NCBI GenBank assembly: GCA_022749755.1
Contig: CM040449.1
Span: 806,001-870,000, forward strand
Direction: 5' to 3'
Length of the DNA stretch: 64,000 bases
Source of the DNA: Azadirachta indica
Lineage: Eukaryota; Streptophyta; Magnoliopsida; Sapindales; Meliaceae
Shown here: piece after piece, positions 23,017 to 34,338 of the stretch
Layout of the letters: each line of letters begins with the position of its first letter
Position numbering within the stretch: the stretch's first letter is position 1
Translations under genes and position numbers: made by a program
The notes under the pieces: model-generated
What the model saw: the letters and a program-made list of their open reading frames with translations, nothing else
Database searches by the model: none
What the model was told of the DNA's origin: nothing

Positions 23017-24646
23017 ATGTTTGTAACCTTTGTTCTCTTCGTAGTTCTATGCGTACTAACAAACCACCTGTTTACCAAGATCAGGAATCTTCCGCCAACT
23101 CCTTTCCCAATACTGCCCATCATCGGCCATCTTTACCTCTTGAAAATACCTCTCCATCGAACTCTCTCCCAAATTTCAGCTCGATACGGCCCCGTACTTC
23201 TCCTCCAATTTTGGCTCACGCCGTGTCCTCCTTGTTTCCTCCCCATCCGCCGCCGAAGAATGTTTATCCAAGTACGACCTAACCTTTGCCAATCGCCCGC
23301 ATTTACTAGTCGGAAAACACTTGGGCAACGACTGCACCAGTATCGTTTGGGCTTCATATGGGGAGCACCACAAAAACCTTAGAAGAATAGCGTCCCTTGA
23401 GATCTTATCCTCAAATCGTCTTCAAATACTCTCATGGGTTGGGAAGGATGAGGTCAGATCATTAGTTCGCAGACTTTTTGAGAATCCAAATCAGACGGTG
23501 GACGTGAAATCTACATTTTCTGAGATGACACTGAACGTGATGATGAGAATGATAGCTGGGAAGAAGTACTACGGTGACGACACGTCAGGACTGGAGGAGG
23601 CGAAGAAGTTTCAACGGATAATTAACGACACCGTTCGTTTAGGTGGGGCTTCACATATGTTAGATTTTCTGCCGGTGTTGAGGTGGGTTGGGTTTAGAGG
23701 GATAGAGAAAGGTTTGAAGGATTTGAGGGAGAGGAGAGATGAGTTTATGCAACGCTTGCTTGAAGAGCATAGAAGAATAATGAGTGAGAGCAAAAGCAAA
23801 AATAATATAGATGGAGGAAGAAGGAAAACCGTGATTGAAGTTTTGTTGTCTTTGCAAGAATCGGAGCCTGAATATTATACAGATAACACCGTTATAACAC
23901 TTTTACTGGTATAAGAACTACAAACTACCGTTAAAATTTTTGTCCCTCTATTTCATTTACTAAATTTTTATTTGATAACTTTTATTTTGATATGTTGATA
24001 GCCTTCATCTTAATTTGGACAGGGTTTAACAGCAGCTGGAAGTGATCCTTCATCTATAACAATCGAGTGGGGAATGTCACTTTTACTAAATCATCCTGAT
24101 GTTCTAAAGAAAGCACAAGCCGAAATCGACAATGAAATAGGATGCGATCGGCTCATCGAAGAACTCGATTTGGCTAAACTTTCTTATCTTCGTTGCATAA
24201 TAAATGAGACTCTGCGAATGCATCCACCACTACCCTTGCTAGTGCCACATGAATCAGCAGAAAAATGTATGATTGGTGGATTCAACATACCACGCGGCAC
24301 AATGTTGTTGGTAAACTTGTGGGGCATACATCGTGATCCCAAAATATGGGAGGAGCCCAACAAATTTAAGCCAGATAGGTTTGAGGGCTTAGAAGGCGTG
24401 AGGGATGGATTTAAGATGATGCCCTTTGGATCAGGGAGAAGAAGTTGCCCTGGAGAAGGTTTGGCATTACGCATGGTTGGATTAACAATTGGGTCGATGA
24501 TTCAGTGTTTTGAATGGGAGAGCATCCATGAAGGGTTAGTGGACACGAGTGACAGAGGTGGACTCTCAGTGCCTAAGGATAAACCTCTACGGGCCAAGTG
24601 TCGCCCACGTCCAACCATGGTCAAGCTCCTGTCGCAAATGGAATAA
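23017..24646 (+). pseudogene. CYP81: CYP81-family P450 with a single-base frameshift
   Basis: Exons 23017-23908 and 24023-24646 around a phase-0 intron. The start MFVTFVLFVVLCVLTNH is a normal anchor, with hinge NLPPTPFP and PIIGHLYLL. At 23209-23212 a TTTT run has one T too many: LLQFW should read LLQFGSRRVLLVSSPSAAEEC. Downstream the frame stays open through WASYGEHHKNLRR, ExxR (NETLR), FKPDRF and heme loop FGSGRRSCPGE to the normal C-terminus. One base is the only break, so it is either a young pseudogene or an uncorrected homopolymer error. The I-helix reads AAGSDPSS instead of AGTDTSAG, which changes the usual oxygen-binding Thr region. Confidence 0.75.
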
Positions 24647-25312
24647 CAATCCAGCATTTTTCATCTCTATGCCCAGACTCTGAAATTGACTTCTTGCTAT
24701 GTACGCCAGTAACAATAGAGCCTTTAAGCCCGTTAAAATGTCGTTCGCAATAAAGCACGAAGGGGTTATTTCAATGATATCCTGAGCTAAAATGATATTA
24801 ATAGTATTATATTATTACAAAAAATATTTTAAAAAGTTGATTTTTGAGTTAATTTGTTTAGTTTGACGGTTAGCAAGAATTTGTTACATTATGTATATAT
24901 ATATATATATATGAATGGTTTTTTAAATTAGAAAAAATAAATGAAGAATAGAATTTCATTACTATTTATTTATTTTTCAGTGAAGACTTTTATACATGAC
25001 AAAGGTAGAGAAGAATAAAGAGATTTCGAAATTTTTTTTGAATATTTTAAATATTAAAATTTGTCTTTGTTAATGACTCTCAAGTTAATTGAAAGAAAAA
25101 AAGTAACTTACAATTTTAGTTAGCCGCCAAAAAACAAAAGTTTATGTAAATAGAACTCTTAAGTCGGGCTTTCTCATCTTGGAAAAAAATGGGCCATCTA
25201 ATACTAAATGGGGCCTTTGTTTGGTTGGCCTGCGGTTACTGGTGATGCCCGGGCCTCAAAAATGAAATATAGCGGAGTAAAAATTTAAGTCCGGTTAGAG
25301 AACTAGAGAGTA

Positions 25313-25890
25313 GGGATGGCAAAATTTTTTGTGGAGCTCAAACCTATAAAGATTTGCTTCTAACCAAAAAAAATTTAGATAAATTTATAAAAAAAGGAAC
25401 AGAAAATAGAAAAAAAAATTAATTCTTAATTTATTAATAAGATGAGAATTGATTTAATTCTGCATACGCCACCTTACCCCACCTCATTCTTCATAAAAAA
25501 TATAATATAAATATATTATAATTTATAAATTAAATTTTTATATTTAAACATAATTTTATATTATAAAATTTAAAATTATATATTATAATTAAATATAATT
25601 AGTAATAAAAAATTGTGAGGTTAAGAATTAATGTTAGAAAAAATAGAATATACAAATAAAAAATTAAAAATTAAAAACCCTAAACTGTGTTTTTAATAAT
25701 ATTATTGTTAAATTAATTAAAATTTTATGTTAATAAAATTAATTTATAAAATAATATAAAATAGAGAATTGATCCATTCTCGTATGAAAATTTTTCATCT
25801 TCAATCTATTAAATTTATTTAAAAATAGGACAGAGAATAAGAGTTAAAATAGAAAATAGAGTAGACAATGGGGCATGAAATATCTTTTTA
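25313..25890. mobile_element. Probable non-autonomous element inserted into copy B
   Basis: The paralogous stretch at about 18780-18850 runs directly from the ATTTAAG motif to TAATTTTACAA with little between, whereas here about 580 bp intervene. It begins TAGGGATGGCAAAA, a start often seen in plant hAT-type MITEs, and is A/T-rich and noncoding. The right end is unclear. Confidence 0.45.
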
Positions 25891-26039
25891 CATAATTTTA
25901 CAAGTCAAGTTTGCGTTAATGGCATTATTCTGAATTTGGTACAATAGGAGTTATAATATCGATAGGATTAAACAAGACATATTTAGAATTTTTCTTTGTG
26001 ATTGATTTATTTGGTGAGTAAGAAAGTGAAGAAAGAAAA

Positions 26040-28680
26040 AAGTTTGTCGTTACAAATGACAGGTTATCAGAGTCTCTATGAATGAGAAAACCGAAGTAAT
26101 AAAAAGAAGGAGAATTTATATGAAAAAAGAGCTTGTCTTTTGTAAATGATTGGTTAATTTCTGAAGGAGAAAGTAAGAAAAATAAGAGTCACTGAGTAGT
26201 TATCGGAGTTTGTATCCGAATCAGAAGGGCAAACAGAAGAAATTATATTTTTTTGAATGACCGTAAATGACCGTCATTAAAGTTTATTCCGTAAATGAGA
26301 AAAGTATATAAAATTTTATAAATATGTTCCAATTGGACTGATTTAAGATAAGTTAGAATAATAAGAAAGGAAAGAATTTAATATTTTCGTGAATTCAAAA
26401 TCTTTAAAAAAGAAAATTTTATAAATATATTATCTATAATAATAAAGATTTATAAAAATCAAACCATTTTTTTTTATTTATGATTTTTTAAAGATCCAAA
26501 ACTTTTTGTAATGCTTTTGGTTCAATTCAATTTAGTTTTTCTGATTTTCTACTCATCCTATACTTTGTTATACTCTATTTCTAATTCTCTGTAATTAACT
26601 CCTTATACTCTGTTGTTGATTTTTTATAATTAACAAAAGCTAGCTAATAACCTTTTTGCAATTAATTATCTACGGTTATGAGAGTAACAAACTTATTTTT
26701 AGATTTTTGGAACTAAAAACCTTATTATTATCAACCTTTTTTTTTTATGTGAATGACTCTGTAAATGAGAAAACATAAAAGTTTAATTTTAGAATAACTT
26801 TATAAATGATAAGTTTAATTAGTTACAACATTATTAATTGCTAGAATGACTTTGTAAATGAGAAGTTTTTTTCTCCAGCTAAATAATAATTTGTTTTTGT
26901 AAATATTCGTATAGATAAAGAATTTATCTATGTGAATCACTTATATACATAATAACATAAATGATAAACTAAAATTATATAAAAAAAAAAAAAACCGTTT
27001 TTCTTGAGCTCATTTGTTTTGGATTTTTGGTTATGAGAATAAAAGTGTACAATTAAAGCATTTAATGTGATAATCATATAAATCAATTTAGTTAGATAAT
27101 GTACGGAGGAGGTGGGAAAAACAAATGTTGGGAGCTGATCAGCTACCTTTAATTCATTAATTGATGGTAGCTAATTAAGTTATTCTATTAATTTACATAC
27201 TACTAGTAAAACAAATATCATATACTTCCCAGTAAGACTAATATGAAAAAGAAACCTGGGATGAAATGTTTGTATAGTTTATTAGCCAACGTAGATAAAG
27301 TGATACATATTTATTAGGACTAAAAATATTTATAATTCTTTTTTTTTAACAAAAATCAGAAGTACCAGTAAAGTGTATACAGATCATAGTGTAGAATATG
27401 TGGAATACTATTCAGAATATGTGATAAACTTAGACAAGCATACCAAATAAAAAGAGATCGTTCTTTGAATTTTTCAGTTACAATAAAATTTATTATATTA
27501 ACAATTATAACGAAAAAAATTCTCAATTATCATAAAGAAAATAGATTTTTCACCAACAGATATCCTTCCAAATTTTAGCTTTTAAAAATTTTAGATTAAG
27601 TTAATTAGAATTGATTAGATTATAATTAGATTTTCTATGAATTTTTCTGCTATTATAATTCAAATTGATTATAAAAAATTTTCATTTGTTAAAAAAATTA
27701 TCTCATTTAATAACAAATTGAGAGGAATAAATAATTACTAATATTATCCCAAATTTTACGTTCTTGCGTACAATTCAAGTAGTTAAACTTGATAATATCA
27801 ATATGTAAAGGTTACCGTAATGACCATACGGATGAGGATTAGTACTACAACCGTTCAAATTAACTGGTCCGGTTCATTTCTCTGGTTTTCTGCCTGTCTC
27901 AAGTTTCCTTCATAATACTCTGTTATCAACAAAATTTCAGGTTTCATAAGTCATTCTCTTTAACACATAAAATTCAATCATCATAATTTTAAATCTTTTA
28001 TAACTCACCATAACTTACTAAAAAAAAAAATTCAATTAAATACACTATAATTAACAATAAAAAAACTCTATAAATTTATTCCTAAAACACAAACTTTAAT
28101 AAGACCTTAATAAGAGAAATATAAGAATAAAAAAAATAAATAAGAAACGTTAAATTTTAAAGTCAATTTGTAGAAAACAATTTTTATTACCAAATTTTGT
28201 TTGAGTGATAACATAAAATATTAGAAGTTTTTTATGTAAAATATTCTGTAAATAATGAATAGTTTTTTTTACATCTATAATTGATAAGAAAAAAAGTTTA
28301 TTTATATGAAAGATGATAAGTTTATTAATTATATTGATAAGTTTGTCTTTATGAATGACTCTATAAAATGATGAAAAATTTGTCTTTTTCTCAAATTATG
28401 AAAATTAAGAATAACTCTATAAAATAACGAAAAATTTATTTCTGTGAATAACTCTATAAATAATATCAATAATTATATAAATGATAAGTTTTTTTCTGTG
28501 AATGAATAGAGAATGAGAGTATATATATAAATAATGAGACGTTTGTTTTTGTGAAGGATTCTAAATAATGAGTTTGTATGTAAGTTAATATTATTGATTG
28601 ACTTTATAATTAGTGAGAAGTTTACTTGTGTAAAATTATATAAATGATAAATTTGCCTCTCTTGATAACTTATGTGAGTG
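26040..28680. repeat. Degenerate minisatellite with a GTTTGTC...AATGACTCTATAAATGA core
   Basis: At least ten diverged units share AAGTTTGTCTTT followed by a form of GTGAATGACTCTATAAATGA. Examples start near 26041, 26129, 26738, 26790, 26842, 28340, 28381, 28431, 28487 and 28545. Spacing is irregular, about 40-60 bp within clusters. Related units occur in copy A (19154, 20346, 20379), so the array predates that duplication and has since grown or decayed unequally. Confidence 0.6.
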
Positions 28681-29424
28681 AAGAGATAAAGAGAAAAATG
28701 CTAGATTTTTAGATTTGATTTATTTAGTTTTTTCAATTATCAAATTTTATCTTTATCTTAAAATATTTAAGTATGTTAATTTTGTAATTTTAGTTAGTTA
28801 ACAGAATAATGGGTTTTGCCGTTACGTAATTAAAAGAATTGTAAACAATTTAAATTTTATTCTCAGAAAGTATAAATTGTCAATAATCTTTTCGAAGAAT
28901 AAAAAGTATTAGATAATTAAGGAGCAAATGCAAATCCATTTCAAAATATAGTACCCATAACGAAGAAAATTTTATGTCAATTTGACCACGAATAAGAGCA
29001 AGATACCTATCAAACTTCAAATAATGAAATGAGTACCTTTCGAATAACTAATATATAATATAGTTTGTGAAATTTTACGCATTCAGAATTTGTGAACAAG
29101 AATTTTACTGTTCTGCAAACAAGACTGAAATTAAAAAGCAACCAGTATATAATTCCTCTTCATAAAATTACACACCCAAGGACCATCCATAAATATATAT
29201 AGGCTAAAATTTTATCATAGAGCCACATAAATATAACGATATGAAAAGTAATATATGAAGATATTTCCCTAATTTTAAATGTTGAAAACTCGAACAGAGA
29301 GATATAAGTTTAGAGATTACGAAGGGACAAAAATATTTATGATTTTATGTAAAAATATTAAGTACGGGTATTGGGTAAAGTATAAATCGATCGCGGTGGA
29401 TGGTGATCACCAGGGGCAGGGGTA

Positions 29425-31912
29425 CTATTCAAAATGGTCGATGGTGTAAATTGAGTCAAGAAGAGTTCGTCCTGGGTATTCTGCTGTTGCTGGAATGGAG
29501 TCATCGTTACCTGTCACTACATTAATAATTATAAGAAACAATCCTTAATTATCGCCGAAAAGAATAGAATTTACTTTCAGTCATGATTTTAGCTATAACT
29601 GAATATTTCTTTACTAGTTTATTACCCGCGGATTTTCCTTAATTACAGCAGCGCAAGCCCATCCCTTTGTCTTGGTAGAAACTACTGTTTGAACACGGTA
29701 AACCTTTATTTATTAGGATGACTAAGGGCTTCACACTTCGATCAGAACCGCTCTCTCTCATGTCCTTGATATAAGAAAGTTGTCCCCCTAGCTAGATATG
29801 TAAATTGTGTATTTCATACTCATCCTTGACTGCCCTAGCTAGTTAATTATGTATACGTATGTTGTGTGTGTGCATATATATGTGAGCGTGAGAGGGAGAG
29901 ATGAGGGATCTGGTTGAGGGGTTTGGATCATAATTTATTTCCATCTGAGCTCATTACTTGGAAGGAAGGAAATTATATATATACATAATAAACAAATAGA
30001 GGGGCAGCAAACCAAGTATATACCTCTCGGATAAAATTCAGTCCATGGGGACAAGTTGACATCAATAACTTGTCCAAATTCAGGACTTTGGATTTTGTCA
30101 TCGTCCTCCAAATTAACACCTCTTGGGCTTATTTGATCATCAATATTAATAGTCTGTGTCTGTCCTTGTAAGAGATCTGAAGGTGGCGGTAAGATTTCTA
30201 CCACACTTTGAGGCTGATCTGATCTGGAAAGCATTTATATCACGATAAGAGTACTGAATTAAGCATGTTGATAAGATTTTTAAAAGAGTCCAATTTAATA
30301 TAACATAATTAAGCACCTTAGGGGAAGAAGAACATTTGAATCCAAAAAATTTAGAATCTGAACATGTGGGTCTCTTTGTGGAAGCCATTCCAATATATTG
30401 CTTGTACTTTCTGTAACAAACCCATTCATTTCTGCCGTTTCCAGAGGAAGATTTACCTAGTTTCAGTTGTCAGTAATTACAAATTAGTTGTTTAATGTCT
30501 GTAAGTAGAATCTCTCTTGTCTTTTGTGGATATCATATAACCATTTGTATATCCATACCTGCGAAGGTGGTGGCGTGGTAGGCGCATTATACCTTCCCTT
30601 CAGAATTTGCTGCATAACAAATCTCATAAGCTCCAACATTTGTCTGGTTCAGCCAGCCAGAATATAAATAATAAGGAATAGACCTTAGACTTTACCTTAA
30701 GCCTGCGAACTTTTTTCAAATTTTCCTCAAGGATTCGCTCTCGGTACTCCGTCTCGCACACTGTTGTCATTTCAGAAGGATCACCCTCAAATATCCTAGA
30801 AATTATATGGAAATCAAGAAATAAATACCTTAAGAAAATCATTGGTTCCATAACTGATTAAGATTAGGGTTTCTAATCTTCTATTTGTATCTGCAAGGTG
30901 AAAAGGGTTACCTTAGACGTTTCTCCATGTTCTCTATTATGGATTTGCAATTGAGGATTTCTTGCTGAACTTCCTCTGATTTAACATAAGGTATTGGTCT
31001 TATAGATAATTAAAGAAGCTGATAATCACAATAATAAGAATATAGCTGAATGGATATGGAATTTCATGCAGAAAACACCTCCAGGGAGAATCAGCGGCTG
31101 TTCGACTGTTTATACGGTGACAAGTAAAAAGTTAATCAATTCCGAAAGAAACCGGCGATTAATTAAATTAAAAAATTTAAAATTATGTGACACTAATTCC
31201 ATCCAAAAAAACTCTCCTCGAGAATCGCGGGAGATTTAGACTTCTTTTGCTTTTCCCTCTTGTACTTTTTTTCTCCCTTCTCTACAGTAAATCTCCTCTC
31301 CGGGGTTTCAGTTAAAAACATAGTTGCAAAATAAAGAAAGCAGAATGCGGTATACAAATTCAACAGAAACTGAACATAAAAATTGGAGGCAGCATTTACA
31401 GTACGAGGAATTGTTACTTGGGTGCTTGATCAGTTTGGATGGTCTCCCTCCTTATGTTGCCAAGAGCTCTTTGTAGATACTGCATGCAAGTATGTTGAAA
31501 GCCATCATCTCAAACAATCTCATACATCTTTAAACACTAGGTTCCTTGACCCGTCCTTAGATGATATTATTAGTTTGGAGTGTGGAGTGTGCTTACCTCT
31601 TGATTACGCAGTCTTCATGGTTGCATGACATCGCAAAAAATACCCATCAAGAAGGAGAAGAAAAACCATCAAAACAAATAGAACCACAATTATATATACT
31701 TATTCAATAAGTATTTATGGACCAAGAACTTATTATATACCGTCCTCGTTCATGCTCTGGAAGATCGACAAACCGTGCCAGAATCTCCTCAATGCTGTAA
31801 CAGACCAGAAAAGAAACAATTTTAATAACTCTAGATAAAAGGCAATTGATGTGGTGACTTAGGATAAAATCGATTAAAACTTTAACTATCAAGTTACGCA
31901 AACATTAGAAGT

Positions 31913-31959
<47 letters not shown>

Positions 31960-32157
31960 CTTAGTTTTTAGCAGACCTTTTCCAGAGAAGAGACTGACTC
32001 TTCCAGATGGGGAGAACATGATGAGAGCTATATCAACATCACAGAGGACAGAAAGTTCATGAGCTTTCTTGATAAGCCCATTTCTCCTTTTTGAGAAAGT
32101 GACCTGCCTATTAGTTGTGTTTTCCATCCTCTTGATCTGGAGCTTCACTCTTGCCAT
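29425..32157 (-). CDS. AGL104: MIKC*-type MADS-box transcription factor, AGL104/AGL66-like
   Basis: Ten exons: 32157-31977, 31794-31741, 31612-31597, 31479-31418, 30998-30912, 30795-30696, 30609-30559, 30456-30317, 30223-30024, 29510-29425 (about 325 aa). Exon 1 is the MADS domain ([39 protein letters not shown]). Then come [18 protein letters not shown], a keratin-like region ([26 protein letters not shown]), [19 protein letters not shown] and [13 protein letters not shown], all marks of the S clade of MIKC* genes, which act in pollen maturation as heterodimers. All junction phases agree except exon 1/2, where one base is missing (GGAAAAG for the expected GGAAAAAG at 31978-31981). The acceptors of the 16-nt exon and the exon after the 62-nt one are weak, so those two are inferred from phase and homology. 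Confidence 0.8.
31917..31956. repeat. (AT)n microsatellite in MADS intron 1
   Basis: About 20 uninterrupted AT dinucleotides in the first intron, close to the exon 1 donor. Confidence 0.95.
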
Positions 32158-33427
32158 CTCTTAATTTCTTTCCCTTTTCCGTATAAGAGGATTCTATACA
32201 CCCTTTTAACTTTTAAAATGACTAACTAGCTAGGAAATTAGGTAGTCGGTTTGATTTATTAGCAAATTAAAGAGGATAAACTCTGATGTTCTCCATATAT
32301 ATAGCTGAAGATGTATTGTTAAAGAGGAGGAGAAAAGAAAAAAGAAACAAGAAAATTCATGTTATGATTTTGTCATCATTAGGCCATTTAAGAAGATGGC
32401 ATGAGAGAGATGCGGCGTAAGGCCAGACTTAGGGATCTGAAAGGGAGATTGCACTTTAGTCTCAAATATTAGAGGCATTCTGGCGCATCGAATGTGATCA
32501 GGGTATATAAGTTTCTTAGATGTCAACTATTTGAGCGAAGTTGAATTAATAATAAGACTAGTTAATCAATATATACAGTGACTTTGGTTTTGGCCCGTGT
32601 ACCGTACATATGTGTACGTTTGTAATTTCTATAAGGAAGATTTATTTCATGAAGTCTGAATTAATTTAATTTCTGTTCCTTTCTGGGTCAAACTAATTGA
32701 AGAGGGGATTCTGGGCTTTGCTTTATATAAGGGTGTGAACAAGTACTCCGTTAGCAAAACCAAATATAACTCCCCGGATCTATCAATTATTTAGGAATAA
32801 CTGGTCTAACTGAGGCGGAAAAGTCATAAACAAGCCATTACTTCAAACCCTAGCTACTCCATGATTTCTTCCTCGTTGCAACAGCTGCACATAAATGCAT
32901 GCACGATTGATGCTTATAATATGAAGACAGCGCCTGAAATGAACTAATCATAGGTCTCTACCGATCATCATCACTAGTACTATACTTATGACTTATCAGC
33001 AGCATAAATTATATAGATTAAGTAGTTAATTCAGGTTCATCAATTCACTGGCTAGCTTGGTTTTCACTTCACTGGTGCGAGTAATATTTCCAAAACCTTA
33101 ATAGGAACTCGCAGACGCAGTTACCATAATATTTTATCGTTCGTGTAAAAACTGGGATAATGGGAACAAGGGGCCTTTCTTGTCGTGTTGATCTTTTATA
33201 CTATCGAGGTTAATAAGAGATTCGGCAGGGAGTTATGGGAGGGTCCCACCTAGCACGTGGTTCTGTATTTAGTCGAAGTTGACGAGGACGATTCCCAGCC
33301 ACTGAAGTTACCATAGCAACGTGTCATTAGTTTCTCGTTTTCTTCGAACCTCTCAATTCTGCATCTTCATTCGCTCCTCGCACGGGTAACCCGCTTCTTA
33401 CCACTCAAGGCGGATATGTACGCCACT
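32158..33427. other. MADS promoter and left flank of duplication copy 2
   Basis: No gene seen. The MADS 5'UTR and promoter should lie in the first several hundred bases. The sequence switches into the 8.6 kb repeat at 33428 with no obvious mobile-element end at the junction. Confidence 0.4.
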
Positions 33428-34338
33428 GCTTGACTGCAATCTTGTTCTAACAAAGGGCTCCACCACCTTCATCGAAGTTCTCTTGTTTAGTTTGTACTCT
33501 TGGGGGTAGATTTGGGAGACGCCAGAAAAAAAATTTCTCGTGTCGGTCTTGCTTGTGTTATGTTATTGTTCCGCACCACCACCAGCACGTGTTTTTTCTT
33601 GACCCTTGTCCAGAGATCAAGACTCGAGACGTGAAAAGTGAACATCAATTAATTCTAAACCCAATTTCTCGGGGTCTTGCCCTTCCCAACTCAAAAGCCA
33701 CGACTTGGGCTTGAAATGTCCAAGCACCGTTATGCTAGCCTACTGTTACAATCTTTTTATAGAATGCAAAGTCCTCATGTGATGATGGGCCTCATGTGAA
33801 AATGGCGAGGTTTCATTGCCAGTGGCAGCTACGTAAAAATACGAGAGAATTTTCATTATCATTTATTTTTTAGTTAATATTTTATTATTTTTATATTTTT
33901 TTATTATTTTTATATTTTTTTATATTTTTTTATTTTATCATTCAATTTAATTAGTTTATAAAATAATAAAATTAAAAATATAAAAAAAAATAAAATTAAA
34001 ATTAAAAAAAAAAATAAAACATTAAAGAAAATATAAAAAAATAATGAAACATTAATTAAAAAAAATAGTTGGTAATAGCATTCTTCCTAAAAATATTTAT
34101 AGAAACGCAAAGTACTCAATTGGCCAGAAAAAGTAGGAAGCGAACGCCCTTGACCCGTGGACAGGTCGAAACTTACACCTAACGTTCAAGAAAACTTGCC
34201 ATTCAATTCCCCGCCATCACAAACCATTTGCCAGGCACCCTCAAGCCTACTAGTCTTCTCTCCCAATATCTCATCTTCACCAAAATCCAGTAATATCCTG
34301 ATACATCTCTTTCTCATCAACAAGCTCTCGTAGTAGCC
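33428..34338. other. Upstream region of the RING gene, copy 2
   Basis: No gene seen. It repeats 1-908, including the AT-rich inverted-repeat element (about 33841-34088), whose T-run is a little longer here. Confidence 0.5.

Larger units (their letters stand above)
24647..29424. other. Long AT-rich intergenic region containing duplication copy B
   Basis: No gene seen. 25100-30760 is the paralogue of 18580-22460. It contains an insertion of about 580 bp (25313-25890), a degenerate minisatellite (26040-28680), and an AT microsatellite near 24893-24911. No ORF above 60 codons is reported from 24.7 to 29.9 kb. Confidence 0.5.
25100..30760. repeat. Old tandem duplication, copy B
   Basis: Counterpart of 18580-22460; it includes the 3' half of the AGL104-like gene. 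It is longer than copy A because of the insertion at 25313-25890 and expansion of the repeat array at 26-28.7 kb. Confidence 0.8.

Noticed and set aside
31383..31628. Plus-strand ORF of 81 aa
   Set aside because: It is antisense to the MADS micro-exon and YLQRAL exon, with no domain of its own.
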